Below, in pieces: positions 16,439 to 25,853 of a stretch of 62,076 nt of DNA. This DNA comes from Methylobacterium ajmalii. GTDB taxonomy: Bacteria > Pseudomonadota > Alphaproteobacteria > Rhizobiales > Beijerinckiaceae. The notes below the pieces were generated by a model, which worked only from the letters and a program-made list of their open reading frames with translations, made no database searches and had not been told where the DNA came from. A program made the translations under genes and the position numbers. How positions within the stretch are numbered: position 1 is the stretch's first letter; each line of letters begins with the position of its first letter. The stretch covers positions 1 through 62,076 of the forward strand of contig NZ_JACWCT010000113.1 in the NCBI RefSeq assembly GCF_016613415.1, written 5' to 3'.

Positions 16439-17566
16439 ATGGAACACGTGAAACCCCCGACCGTCCCCGGACCCGGACACCCCCCCGCCCCGCCGCCGCC
16501 TGCGACGGGGACTTCCGCCTTTGCCCGCGCAGCCCTGGTGATCGCGCTCGGGGCACTCGGCCTGTGGGTGCTGCATCCGTTCCTGCCGGCGCTGGTCTGG
16601 GCGGTGATCCTGGCGATCGCCCTGTGGCCGCTGCGCGAGCGGCTGGTGCGGATCAAGCCGCCGGGCAAGCACAACCTCCTGTGGCCGGCCGTCCTCACGC
16701 TGGCGGTCGCCCTGGTGATCCTGGTGCCGCTGGTCGTGGTGGCGATCCAGGCGGCGCGCGAGGCGCACGACGCGGTCGCGTTCTGGCGCCAGATCGAGGA
16801 GCAGGGCTGGCCGGTGCCGGACTTCGTCTCGCACCTGCCGTTCGGCGCCTCCCAGGTCTCGGCCTGGTGGCAGGAGAACCTGAGCCACCCGCAGGGCTCG
16901 TCCGAGGTCCTGAAGCGCGTCGACCAGTCGATCAACCACTCGTCGCTGGTCGGGTTCGGGCGCACCTTCGGCAGCCAGATCGTCCACCGGGCGATGCTGT
17001 TCGGCTTCACCCTGCTCGCCCTGTTCTTCCTGTTCCGCGACGGGCCGGGTCTCGCGGCCCAAGGGCTGTCGGCGGCCCGCCGCCTGTTCGGCCCGCGCGG
17101 CGAGCGGGTGGCGCGCCAGATGGCGGCCTCGGTCCACGGCACGGTCGACGGGCTGGTGCTGGTCGGCCTCGGCGAGGGCTTCCTGCTCGGCGTCGTCTAC
17201 TACTTCGCCGGCGTGCCGCATCCGGTGCTGCTCGGCGCCTTCACGGCGCTCGCCGCGATGATTCCGTTCGGGGCACCCGTGGCCTTCGGGCTCGCGGCCC
17301 TGCTCGCGGCCGCCCAGGGCGGCGTCACCGCGGCGATCGTGGTGGCGGTGGCCGGCCTCGTCGTCACCTTCGTGGCGGACCACTTCGTGCGCCCGGTGCT
17401 GATCGGCGGCGCCACCCGCCTGCCCTTCCTGTGGGTGCTGCTGGGCATCCTCGGCGGCGTCGAGAGCTTCGGCCTGCTCGGCCTGTTCCTCGGGCCCGCC
17501 GTGATGGCGGCTCTGGTACTGCTGTGGCGCGAATATACGGCGGGCGACGACCACGCCGTCGCCTGA
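16439..17566 (+). CDS. AI-2E family transporter (PerM/YhhT-like)
   Basis: A 375-residue integral membrane protein with about eight hydrophobic segments. It has a proline-rich cytoplasmic N-terminus and a soluble stretch around residues 105-165. Family marks include FLFRDGPGLAAQ and the C-terminal FVADHFVRPVLIGGATRLPF, typical of the AI-2E exporter family. Members export small molecules or Na+/H+-coupled substrates; the substrate here is unknown. It is divergent from acpXL, with about 240 bp between the starts. Confidence 0.9.
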   Translation: MEHVKPPTVPGPGHPPAPPPPATGTSAFARAALVIALGALGLWVLHPFLPALVWAVILAIALWPLRERLVRIKPPGKHNLLWPAVLTLAVALVILVPLVVVAIQAAREAHDAVAFWRQIEEQGWPVPDFVSHLPFGASQVSAWWQENLSHPQGSSEVLKRVDQSINHSSLVGFGRTFGSQIVHRAMLFGFTLLALFFLFRDGPGLAAQGLSAARRLFGPRGERVARQMAASVHGTVDGLVLVGLGEGFLLGVVYYFAGVPHPVLLGAFTALAAMIPFGAPVAFGLAALLAAAQGGVTAAIVVAVAGLVVTFVADHFVRPVLIGGATRLPFLWVLLGILGGVESFGLLGLFLGPAVMAALVLLWREYTAGDDHAVA

Positions 17567-17589
17567 CCCGAGAAAGGACCGCCGCCCCG

Positions 17590-18015
17590 ATGAGAATCCT
17601 GTTCGCCGCATCCCTGCTCGTCGGCCTCTCCGCCGCCCCGGCGCCGGCGCAGTGGGACGACGAGGCCACCGGGTCCCGCCGCGGCACCGAGGACGAGGGC
17701 TACGGTCGACGCGACCGGGACGGCCCGCGCTTTCGCGCCGACGACGATGGGCGGGGCCTCGACCGGCGCGATCGCCGCGCCTTCGGCCGGGACGACCCGG
17801 ACGAGATCATGCCCCGCCGCCGTGACCGGGACCGGGACGACCGCGACCGCCGCGACGCCGAGGGCCGCTGGCGGGACGACCGGTCCCGGTCGGGCGGCCG
17901 CTACGACCCGTACGACCGCTACTACGGCCCCTCCTACGGCGCGCCCGTCGCTCCCGCCGCGCCCGGCGGGGTCTTCGTCGTGCCGCCGCCGATCCCCGGC
18001 GCCCGCCGCTACTGA
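17590..18015 (+). CDS. Small exported Arg/Asp-rich protein
   Basis: A 141-residue protein with a signal peptide (MRILFAASLLVGLSAAPAPA, cleavage before QWDD). The mature chain is very rich in Arg and Asp with repeated RDRD/RRDRD blocks and ends in a Tyr/Pro-rich tail (PYDRYYGPSYG). No domain is recognised; it is probably disordered and located in the periplasm or envelope. It begins 24 bp after the AI-2E transporter stop on the same strand and may be co-transcribed with it. Confidence 0.7.
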   Translation: MRILFAASLLVGLSAAPAPAQWDDEATGSRRGTEDEGYGRRDRDGPRFRADDDGRGLDRRDRRAFGRDDPDEIMPRRRDRDRDDRDRRDAEGRWRDDRSRSGGRYDPYDRYYGPSYGAPVAPAAPGGVFVVPPPIPGARRY

Positions 18016-18040
18016 TCTGGATACGTGTCGAGAGGTTACG

Positions 18041-18517
18041 TTGAACCAAGCCCCCACCCTCCGCGGCGAGCCCGTCCGCCGCCTCGCCGCCCTCGGCCTG
18101 ACTCTGCCGCGGGTTCCCGAGCCGCGCGGCGCCTTCCTGCCGTTCTCGCGCATCGGCTCCACGCTGTGGCTCGCCGGGCAGATCTGCGAGTGGGAGGGCG
18201 AGGTGCGCTTCACCGGGCCGGTGACCGACATCGCGACGGGTCGGGAGGCGGCGCGGATCTGCGCCCTGAACCTGCTGGCGTCCTTGAGCCTCGCCCTCGA
18301 CGGCGACCTCGACCGGGTGGTGCGCTGCCACCGCCTCGGCGGCTTCGTTCAGGTCGAACAGGGCTGGCCCGACGTGCCGAAGGCGGTCAACGGCGCCTCC
18401 GACCTGATGGCCGAGCTGTTCGGTGAGGCCGGACGCCACGCCCGCACGGCGATCGGCGTCGCGAGCCTGCCGGGGAATGCCAGCGTCGAGGTCGACGGGA
18501 TCTTCGAGGTGCGGTGA
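18041..18517 (+). CDS. RidA/YjgF-family protein with TTG start
   Basis: A 158-residue protein of the RidA superfamily, whose founding members hydrolyse reactive enamine/imine intermediates released by PLP enzymes. The LWLAGQICEWEGE region and the C-terminal RTAIGVASLPGNASVEVDG are typical of the longer YjgF-like group. The start is taken as TTG 18041, preceded by an AGAGG ribosome site, because no ATG or GTG lies in a suitable place and the family N-terminus (RLAALGLTLP) follows soon after. It lies 25 bp after the Arg/Asp-rich gene. Confidence 0.85.
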   Translation: MNQAPTLRGEPVRRLAALGLTLPRVPEPRGAFLPFSRIGSTLWLAGQICEWEGEVRFTGPVTDIATGREAARICALNLLASLSLALDGDLDRVVRCHRLGGFVQVEQGWPDVPKAVNGASDLMAELFGEAGRHARTAIGVASLPGNASVEVDGIFEVR

Positions 18518-18522
18518 GAGCC

Positions 18523-18942
18523 TCAGTGCGCGTCGCGCGCGTCGCCGCCGGTGTGGTAGCCGGCGGCCTGCTCGACCAGGGTGAGAACATCGAGGGCGCG
18601 CCAGGGCTTCGGGATGAAGGTGGCCGACATCCGCAGGTCGCTCGGCTGGTCGCCGGCATCGCCCGAGGTGAGCAGGACGTGGACCCGCGGCCAGGTGACG
18701 CCGATGATGCGGGCGAGCTCGAACCCGCCGATCTGGCCCGGGGTCCGCACGTCCGAGAAGACGACGTTCACCTCGTCGCCCCGCTCGCGCAGGATCGCCA
18801 GGGCCTTCTCGGCCGTCTCGGCCTCGATGACCCGGAAGCCCGTCTCCTCCAGCAGCGTAGCCGCCAGGAAACGCTCCTCCGGCTCGTCCTCGACGACCAG
18901 GATCACGGGCTGTGTCTTCGCGGCGGCGCTGGACTCGGTCAT
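18523..18942 (-). CDS. Stand-alone response regulator receiver protein
   Basis: A 139-residue single receiver domain: acidic residues in VVEDEPEE, phospho-acceptor D64 in VFSDVRTPG, T92/S93 in LLTSGDA, and K112 in FIPKPW. It has no output domain, like CheY- or SdrG-type regulators that relay phosphate. No kinase is encoded nearby. It converges with the RidA gene with only five bases between the stops. The partner is unknown; single-domain regulators are common in the alphaproteobacterial general stress response, but nothing here proves that link. Confidence 0.9.
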   Translation of the reverse strand: MTESSAAAKTQPVILVVEDEPEERFLAATLLEETGFRVIEAETAEKALAILRERGDEVNVVFSDVRTPGQIGGFELARIIGVTWPRVHVLLTSGDAGDQPSDLRMSATFIPKPWRALDVLTLVEQAAGYHTGGDARDAH

Positions 18943-19064
18943 GAGCAGGGAACGAGCTTGCGGCCCACTGGTTGCATAGCTCCCGGGACCCTGTGTTCAT
19001 CCTTCCCGAGGTGTTGCGGCAATGCAAGGCTTACCGCGACACCGACGGGGATTCGGACGGATGC

Positions 19065-19976
19065 TCAGGCGACGCCGTGCTGCCGGAACCATGCCAGCAT
19101 CCGGCCCCAGCCGTCCTCCGCCGGGCCCTTGCGGTAGCTCGGGCGGTAATCGGCATGGAAGCCGTGCGGCGCGTCCGGGAAGACCACGATCTCGACGTCC
19201 TTGCCGGCGGCCTTCGCCGCCTCCCGCGCCTTGTCGACGTCGGCGACCGGGATGCCGGTGTCGGCAGCGCCGTAGAGCCCGAGGATCGGTGCGCGGATGT
19301 CCGCGATCACGTCGGCGGCGGTCTTGGGCTGGATCGCGCTGCGGGTACCGCCGAAATTGCCGTACCAGGCGACACCGGCCTTCAGGTTGGCGCTGTGGGC
19401 GGCATAGAGCCACACGGTGCGCCCGCCGCGGCACCAGCCGGTGATGCCGACCTTGCCGGCGTCGCCCTTGGCCTCCGAGGCCGCCCAGGCGGCGGTGGCG
19501 TCGAGGTCGCCCATCACCTGCGCGTCCGGGGTCTTCGACACCACCTCGCGGACGATCTCCTGTACGTCGGTCATCTTCGAGACGTCGCCCTGGCGGGCGA
19601 AGAGCTCGGGCGCCACCGCGGTGTAGCCGGCCTTGGCGAGCCGCCGGCAGATGTCCTTGATGTAGTCGTGGACCCCGAAGATCTCCTCGACCACCAGGAC
19701 GATCGGGAACGGCCCGGCTCCCTCCGGCATCGCCCGGTAGGCCGGCATCGGCCCGTCGCCGACCGGGATCCGCACCTCCCCGGCGACGATGCCGGCCTCG
19801 TCGGTGCGGATGGCCTGCGCCTCGACCCGCGTGGTGGCCAGCGTCAGGCCGGTCATCAGGCTCGTCATCACGAAGCCGCGCCGGGAGAAGGGCGGGATCA
19901 CCAGGCCGTCGAGCTGCTCGAGATCGGTCGATCCGTCCTGCCGCCCACCTTGCCGCGCCGCGTCGCTCGTTGCCAT
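19065..19976 (-). CDS. Dienelactone hydrolase-family protein with Tat signal
   Basis: A 303-residue alpha/beta hydrolase. The nucleophile is C182 in GWCRGG, the family glutamate is E98 in VEEIFG, and the His is in DAPHGFH. An N-terminal twin-arginine motif SRRGFV (residues 31-36), a hydrophobic stretch and VEAQA suggest folded export by the Tat system. The start at ATG 19976 gives about 30 residues before the RR pair, which is normal for Tat signals. The substrate is unknown; DLH-fold enzymes hydrolyse lactones or esters. Confidence 0.88.
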   Translation of the reverse strand: MATSDAARQGGRQDGSTDLEQLDGLVIPPFSRRGFVMTSLMTGLTLATTRVEAQAIRTDEAGIVAGEVRIPVGDGPMPAYRAMPEGAGPFPIVLVVEEIFGVHDYIKDICRRLAKAGYTAVAPELFARQGDVSKMTDVQEIVREVVSKTPDAQVMGDLDATAAWAASEAKGDAGKVGITGWCRGGRTVWLYAAHSANLKAGVAWYGNFGGTRSAIQPKTAADVIADIRAPILGLYGAADTGIPVADVDKAREAAKAAGKDVEIVVFPDAPHGFHADYRPSYRKGPAEDGWGRMLAWFRQHGVA

Positions 19977-20094
19977 GCCGTGCCCTCCCGATCGGGGTTC
20001 GCCCCGCGGCGCGATCATGCGTGCCGATACCTGCGTGGCAAGGGCGAACGGGCCCGGTACGGTCACGATTCGGTCAGGCCCGCTCCGAACGGCG

Positions 20095-20123
20095 AAGGGC
20101 CGCCCCGGTGCGGGGCGGCCCTT
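20095..20123 (-). terminator. Hairpin terminator of the 105-residue protein gene
   Basis: A perfect 12-bp stem (AAGGGCCGCCCC with its complement) around a five-base loop lies about 45 bp past the stop of the gene at 20167-20484. The minus-strand product ends in a short A/T step but no long U-tract, so termination efficiency is uncertain. Confidence 0.6.
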
Positions 20124-20166
20124 CGTGCGGCCGGCGCGATCGATGCGCCGGCGATGCCGTGAAATC

Positions 20167-20484
20167 CTACTTGGCGTTGGTCGAGCCCGTCGACTTAGGC
20201 TCGGCCGGCGCCGGATAGGCCGGGTTGCCGGCCGGGACGCCGCTGCTGTTCGCCGACGAGACGCCGTTGGCGCTGCCGGTCGGCGAGCCGGTGATCTGCT
20301 GGCGCGAGGCGTCCTGGCTCTGGCTGGCGTAGTCCTTCGGGGCGTTCGCGCCGTTCCAGCCGAGCAGCGCCACCATGGCGACGGCGAGCAGGGCCAGGCT
20401 GCCGATCAGCACGTAGAGGACGGGACGGCCCTTCGCGCCCTGGCGGGCCGCGGTCGGGGTCTCGACGGTGCGGTTGGGATCCAT
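20167..20484 (-). CDS. Small single-span membrane protein, probable stress gene
   Basis: A 105-residue protein with a short basic N-terminus, one membrane segment (YVLIGSLALLAVAMVALLGW), and a Ser/Gly/Asn/Pro-rich low-complexity tail ending TGSTNAK. No domain is recognised. A perfect EcfG-type promoter (GGAAC-N16-CGTT) lies 63 bp upstream of its start, suggesting that it belongs to the general stress response. ATG 20484 is chosen because the upstream in-frame residues are not membrane-protein-like. Confidence 0.7.
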   Translation of the reverse strand: MDPNRTVETPTAARQGAKGRPVLYVLIGSLALLAVAMVALLGWNGANAPKDYASQSQDASRQQITGSPTGSANGVSSANSSGVPAGNPAYPAPAEPKSTGSTNAK

Positions 20485-20546
20485 GGGGAACCTCGGGTTG
20501 AGGCCCGGCGGAGAATCTCGCCGAGCGGTGATCGTCATGACGGGCC

Positions 20547-20571
20547 AACGTCACCGATCGGCCGAGGTTCC
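20547..20571 (-). promoter_or_regulatory. EcfG-type (general stress) promoter
   Basis: Read on the minus strand, GGAAC (20571-20567) and CGTT (20550-20547) are separated by 16 bases. This matches the GGAAC-N16/17-CGTT consensus of the alphaproteobacterial ECF sigma factor EcfG. It lies 63 bp before the start of the small membrane protein. Confidence 0.65.
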
Positions 20572-20595
20572 TGTCCACCCGTGCGGCGGCGGCCT

Positions 20596-21603
20596 CTACT
20601 TGCCCGTCAGCAGCATGATCTTGCCGAGATGGGCGCTCGATTCCATCAAGGCATGGGCCTCCCGCGCCTGGTCCAGCGTGAAGGTCGCGTGGATCACCGG
20701 CTTGACCGTGCCGGTTTCGAGCATCGGCCACACCTCCCGGCGCAGGCCGTCGGCGATCGCGGCCTTCTGGGCGACGGTGCGCGGGCGCAGGGTCGAGCCG
20801 GTCACGGTGAGGCGCCGGATCATGATCGGCGTCAGGTTCAGGTTCTCGGCCAGGAAGCCCTGCAGGAACGCGATGATGACGAGCCGGCCCTCCAGCGCCA
20901 GCGACTTCACGTTGCGCTCGAGATAGGCCGCGCCGACCATGTCGAGGATCACGTCGACGCCCTTGCCGTCTGTCAGGCGCTTCACCTCGGCGGCGAAGTC
21001 GGCCTCGCGGTAGTTGATGGCGTGGTCGGCGCCGAGCGTCTCGCAGAAGGCGCATTTCTCGGCCGAGCCGGCGGTGGCGAAGACCTCGGCGCCGAACCGC
21101 TTGGCGAGCTGGATCGCCGTCGAGCCGATGCCGCTCGACCCGCCATGGACCAGGAAGCGCTCGCCCTGTCGAAGGCGGCCGCGCTCGAACACGTTGGTCC
21201 AGACCGTCCAGTAATTCTCCGGCAGGCCGGCTGCCTCGACGAGGGAGAGCGGGCCGGGCTTGGGCAGGCACAAAGCCGCCTCCGCCACGGCGTACTCGGC
21301 GTAGCCACCGCTGATCGTCAGGGCGCAGACCTCCTGGCCCTCGGCGAGGTCGGTCATGCCCTCCCCCAGGGCGACGATGCGCCCGGCGACCTCGAGGCCC
21401 GGCACGTCGGTGGCGCCGGGCGGCGGCGGGTACTTGCCGGCGCGCTGCTGGCAGTCGGGCCGGTTCACGCCCGCCGCCACGACCTCGACCAGCACCTGGT
21501 TCGGGCCGGGCCGGGGCACCGGCACGGTCTCGATCCCGATCACCTCCGGACCGCCGGCCCCGTTGAAGCGGACCTGGCGCATGGTGGCGGGGATCGAGGG
21601 CAT
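20596..21603 (-). CDS. NAD(P)H quinone oxidoreductase (PIG3-like MDR)
   Basis: A 335-residue zinc-free medium-chain reductase. It shows VAAGVNRPDCQQRAGKYPPP, characteristic of the PIG3/quinone reductase group, the nucleotide-binding motif HGGSSGIGSTAIQLA, and the NYREADF and DMVGAAYLERN segments. It reduces quinones or enones with NADPH. It starts 73 bp after the upp stop on the same strand, so it could be the last gene of the uracil operon, but no role in that pathway is known to me. Confidence 0.9.
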   Translation of the reverse strand: MPSIPATMRQVRFNGAGGPEVIGIETVPVPRPGPNQVLVEVVAAGVNRPDCQQRAGKYPPPPGATDVPGLEVAGRIVALGEGMTDLAEGQEVCALTISGGYAEYAVAEAALCLPKPGPLSLVEAAGLPENYWTVWTNVFERGRLRQGERFLVHGGSSGIGSTAIQLAKRFGAEVFATAGSAEKCAFCETLGADHAINYREADFAAEVKRLTDGKGVDVILDMVGAAYLERNVKSLALEGRLVIIAFLQGFLAENLNLTPIMIRRLTVTGSTLRPRTVAQKAAIADGLRREVWPMLETGTVKPVIHATFTLDQAREAHALMESSAHLGKIMLLTGK

Positions 21604-21676
21604 GGGCGGCTCCGAGCGACGGGATCGTGAGCCCTTACCTGCCGCGCGGGCCGGGAGCCGGCAAGGGGCAGACGGC

Positions 21677-22339
21677 TCAGCGCGTGCCGTACATCCGGTC
21701 GCCGGCATCGCCGAGGCCCGGCAGGATGTAGCCGTGCTCGTTGAGGTGGCTGTCGATCGAGGCGGTCCAGACCGGCACGTCGGGATGGGAGCCCTGGAAC
21801 TTGGCGAGGCCTTCCGGCGCGGCGAGCAGGCAGACGAAGCGCAGGTCGCGGGCGCCGCGCTCCTTGAGCCGGTCGACCGCGGCGACCGCCGAGTTCGCCG
21901 TCGCCAGCATCGGGTCGAGGACCAGCACGGTGCGGTCGCCGAGGTCGGACGGGGCCTTGAAGTAGTACTCCACCGCCTCCAGCGAATCCGGGTCGCGGTA
22001 GAGCCCGACATGGGCGACGCGGGCCGAGGGCAGCAGCGACAGCATCCCGTCGAGGAAGCCGACGCCGGCGCGCAGGATCGGCGCCAGGACGAGCTTCTTG
22101 CCGGCGATCTGGGCGCCCTGCATGGTCATCATCGGGGTCTCGATCTCGACCGGCTCGAGCGGCAGGTCGCGGGTGACCTCGTAGGCGAGCAGCATCCCGA
22201 CCTCGTTCAGGAGCTGGCGGAAGCCCTTTGTCGAGCGCGCCTTGTCCCGCATCAGGGTCAGCTTGTGCTGCACCAGCGGGTGGTCGACCACCGTGACCGG
22301 CGCCACACCCGTCTCCCCGCGCGCACCCGCACCCTGCAT
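21677..22339 (-). CDS. upp: Uracil phosphoribosyltransferase
   Basis: A 220-residue enzyme making UMP from uracil and PRPP. The PRPP-binding loop is [13 protein letters not shown], and the uracil-binding C-terminus is [18 protein letters not shown]. Ordinarily a salvage enzyme, here it follows urc1 and urc4. In the yeast URC pathway a UPRT homologue (URC6) is required to catabolise uracil, so a catabolic role is likely. ATG 22339 has a GGGAGA ribosome site; only 38 bp separate it from the urc4 stop. Confidence 0.93.
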   Translation of the reverse strand: MQGAGARGETGVAPVTVVDHPLVQHKLTLMRDKARSTKGFRQLLNEVGMLLAYEVTRDLPLEPVEIETPMMTMQGAQIAGKKLVLAPILRAGVGFLDGMLSLLPSARVAHVGLYRDPDSLEAVEYYFKAPSDLGDRTVLVLDPMLATANSAVAAVDRLKERGARDLRFVCLLAAPEGLAKFQGSHPDVPVWTASIDSHLNEHGYILPGLGDAGDRMYGTR

Positions 22340-22377
22340 CGTCGTCTCCCCGCTCACGTTCACGCTCTCGAATGATG

Positions 22378-23613
22378 TCAGAATACGGTGCCGTCGCTGG
22401 CGATCGAGAGCGGCGGCGCGCCCTCCGGCCGCAGGGCCTTCGCCAAGCGCCGGCCGGTGGCCCAGGTACCGCCTTCCAGCACCTTGGCGAGCGGCAGGTC
22501 GGCCGGATCCTCGATCTCCAGCCGCTCGCGCACCAGCGGCGCCAGCCGGTCGAGGAGCGCCACGGTGAGCGCCCGCCACTCGACGACGAGGCGCGAGTCG
22601 ACCGGGTGGGCCTGCGCGGCCTCCTCGTGCCGGCGCAGGGCCAGCACGCCGGTATCGAGGAACAGGCCGCCGTTGCGGTACTCGGGCAGGCCGGTCAGGG
22701 CGTCGAGGCCGGTGACGGCGAGGCCCGCCTCCTCCAAGGGCTCCAGGAGCGAGTAGGCGAGCCACTGCGACAGCTTGTGGAACGGCACCAGCCCCTCGGT
22801 CGGCCCCGTACCGCCGGCGAGCGGGTGGCGCCAGGTGTCGCCGAGATCGACGCCGTCGAGGACGATGCGGCCGGGCCAGATCGGGCCGAGATGGGTCAGC
22901 AGCACCTCCAGCACCGCCTCCGCCGGGACCTCGCCGTCGCGGGAGCGGGCCTTGATGCGGTCGAACAGGAAGCCGGGCCGGGCGTCGGGTCCGAACCCTT
23001 CCGGGTCCGCCGCCGCGACCTGGCCGAGGCGGTTGAGGAGCGCCGTGCGGCCCGACAGGCCGACGAGGGGGTTGGTCGGACCGGCCTGGAAGCCCTCGGC
23101 GAGTTCGGCCTCGGTCAGGCTGGCGAGCGCCCGCGCATCGGCCCGGAACGGGTCCTCGGGGGAGGAGGAAAACAGGCCCGACACGAACATGTCGAAGCTC
23201 GCCACCGCCAGGCCTTCCGAGCGGGCGTAGGTCTCGCCGGTGCGGCCCTCCTCGTAGCGCCAGGTCGGGCCGGCGCCGGCATCGAGCAGCACGCTCACCA
23301 CCACGAGGTCGAAGGCGGCGCGGGCCTGCTCGGCCGGGTCCTCGAAGGGCGCCGCGTGGACGAGCGAGCCCCAGCGCTCGAACCCGCCGACCGAGAAATG
23401 GCGCCAGCGGGCATGATACGGGATCGCGAGGTCGGGATAGGCCTCGCGGATGGTCTCGACCACCGCGTCGGCGCACGCACCCAGGCGGTCGAGGTCGACC
23501 ACGAAGTGACCCAGCCGCCCGTCGAGCCCGGCCTGGAGCAGGGTCTCGGCGCGGGCGCGCACCGCCCGGGCCGAGAGCAGGCTGCGGGCGGTCGTAAACT
23601 CAGGCACGGGCAT
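22378..23613 (-). CDS. URC4/Urg3-family protein (DUF1688), uracil catabolism
   Basis: A 411-residue protein of the DUF1688 family. Recognisable segments are [45 protein letters not shown] and [16 protein letters not shown]. Its homologue URC4 is essential for uracil use as nitrogen source in the yeast URC pathway; the exact reaction is unclear to me. It lies between the GTP cyclohydrolase-like gene (51 bp) and upp (38 bp), the combination expected for the pathway. The length is normal. Confidence 0.88.
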   Translation of the reverse strand: MPVPEFTTARSLLSARAVRARAETLLQAGLDGRLGHFVVDLDRLGACADAVVETIREAYPDLAIPYHARWRHFSVGGFERWGSLVHAAPFEDPAEQARAAFDLVVVSVLLDAGAGPTWRYEEGRTGETYARSEGLAVASFDMFVSGLFSSSPEDPFRADARALASLTEAELAEGFQAGPTNPLVGLSGRTALLNRLGQVAAADPEGFGPDARPGFLFDRIKARSRDGEVPAEAVLEVLLTHLGPIWPGRIVLDGVDLGDTWRHPLAGGTGPTEGLVPFHKLSQWLAYSLLEPLEEAGLAVTGLDALTGLPEYRNGGLFLDTGVLALRRHEEAAQAHPVDSRLVVEWRALTVALLDRLAPLVRERLEIEDPADLPLAKVLEGGTWATGRRLAKALRPEGAPPLSIASDGTVF

Positions 23614-23664
23614 CTCCAGGGATAGTTCGCGTCGCCACTGGCGGCCTCGGATCCACTCGGTTCC

Positions 23665-24915
<1,251 letters not shown>

Positions 24916-24941
24916 GCGGACGCGCCGTCCTTCAACGGAGA

Positions 24942-24970
24942 AGGCTCCCCGCGGGGGCCGCGAGGAGCCT
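24942..24970 (-). terminator. GC-rich hairpin in the urc1 leader
   Basis: AGGCTCC-C-CGCGG pairs with CCGCG-A-GGAGCCT (13-position stem with one mismatch, three-base loop). It lies 26 bp upstream of the urc1 start and 124 bp downstream of the DUF2852 stop. No U-tract follows on the minus strand. It may end the upstream transcript or act as a leader structure for urc1; the sequence does not decide. Confidence 0.4.
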
Positions 24971-25093
24971 GTCGAGTGCTTGACCTGAACGAGGGTGGCC
25001 CAGCCGATTCGGCGCGTCAAGCTCAAGCCTGAGGCGCCGTTTCGCCCAATGGGGCGGCAGAACCGCCCCGTCGGGACCACCCTCCTCCGGTGA

Positions 25094-25519
25094 TCAGAAG
25101 TTCGAGCCGGCGCGGCGGCGGGCCATGAAGGCGTCGAACTGCTCGCGGTCGCGGGCGCGCTTCAGCTCGTCCACGAACTCGGTGAAGGCGCGGCTCTCCT
25201 CCTCGAGGCGGCGGCGCTCCTCTTCAAGGCGCTCGATCTCCTTGCGGCGATACTCCTCGAAGGCCCAGTTGCCGCTGTCGTGGCGGGCGGCACCGAAGCC
25301 CGGGAACCCCGAGAAGCCGTTCCGGAAGGAGCGCTCGGCGAAGGACTTCATCTCGTTCAAGGCCGGGTACCCCATGAGCTTCCACACCACGTAGGCCGCG
25401 GCCAACGGCCACGCATAGATGAAACCGATCACGATCGCGCCGATCTCGAGGGAGCGGCGCGGGAACGGGCCGTTGCGGCAGGCGCGGCCGCTCGACCAGG
25501 GGGCAGAGGAATACGACAC
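25094..25519 (-). CDS. DUF2852 membrane/coiled-coil protein
   Basis: A 141-residue protein of the DUF2852 family. One membrane segment (GAIVIGFIYAWPLAAAYVVW) is followed by MGYPALNEM and GNWAFEEYRRKEIERLEEERR, then a charged coiled coil to DAFMARRRAGSNF. The function is unknown; it is an inner-membrane protein with a cytoplasmic helical tail. A strong inverted repeat lies 18 bp upstream of its start and may control it. The length is usual for the family. Confidence 0.85.
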   Translation of the reverse strand: MSYSSAPWSSGRACRNGPFPRRSLEIGAIVIGFIYAWPLAAAYVVWKLMGYPALNEMKSFAERSFRNGFSGFPGFGAARHDSGNWAFEEYRRKEIERLEEERRRLEEESRAFTEFVDELKRARDREQFDAFMARRRAGSNF

Positions 25520-25537
25520 GTCACGATCTCCCGCGGG

Positions 25538-25562
25538 ATGTAAATGTGAACGACATTTACAT
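25538..25562. promoter_or_regulatory. Inverted repeat, likely operator
   Basis: ATGTAAATGT and ACATTTACAT form a perfect 10-bp inverted repeat around GAACG. It ends 18 bp before the DUF2852 start, in the promoter/leader zone, a position suited to a dimeric repressor. The regulator is not identifiable. Confidence 0.5.
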
Positions 25563-25691
25563 GCGGGGTCGGCCGGGCGGTTTCAAGGAGGGCGCGGTGC
25601 CAAAATCGCACCGCCTTCCGAAAGGCGGGGTACGGCCGCGTCTGCTTTTGCCCCAGCCGGCAAATCATCATACTCTCTCGTACAGATCAGA

Positions 25692-25709
25692 AATTATTCT
25701 CGAATAATT
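25692..25709. promoter_or_regulatory. AT-rich palindrome upstream of the phosphatase autotransporter
   Basis: AATTATTC-TC-GAATAATT is a perfect 8-bp inverted repeat, 145 bp before the autotransporter start. It is too AT-rich to be a chance product of the surrounding GC-rich DNA and may be a protein-binding site. Confidence 0.4.
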
Positions 25710-25754
25710 CAGCAACAAATCGTGTTTTTGCAACAACAATCCGGCACGACGAAA

Positions 25755-25775
25755 ATTATGACAAGATTATGAACA
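25755..25775 (-). promoter_or_regulatory. Pho-box-like direct repeat
   Basis: On the minus strand TGTTCAT-AATC-TTGTCAT gives two 7-mers with the 11-bp period of PhoB boxes (consensus CTGTCAT-N4-CTGTCAT); the second matches 6 of 7, the first 4 of 7. On the plus strand this is ATTATGA repeated at 25755 and 25766. A possible -10 (TATTTC, 25791-25796) follows. The box is in reverse orientation to the gene, which weakens the case. Confidence 0.4.
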
Positions 25776-25853
25776 TGCGCTGAGTGTGTCTATTTCTTAA
25801 GCGTGCGCCTCGGACGGGGGAGCCGGAGGGTCGGCAGCCCGGGGGATCTCGCC

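Larger units (their letters stand above)
25520..25853. other. Divergent, AT-richer intergenic region
   Basis: This 334-bp gap separates the DUF2852 gene (minus) from the autotransporter (plus). The part from about 25665 to 25800 is far less GC-rich than the coding DNA. It holds three marked sites, listed separately: an inverted repeat at 25538, a palindrome at 25692 and an 11-bp-spaced direct repeat at 25755. I see no gene in it. Confidence 0.7.

Noticed and set aside
25692..25709. Intrinsic terminator
   Set aside because: The stem is AT-only and short, without a GC stem or a T-run; a protein-binding site is more likely.
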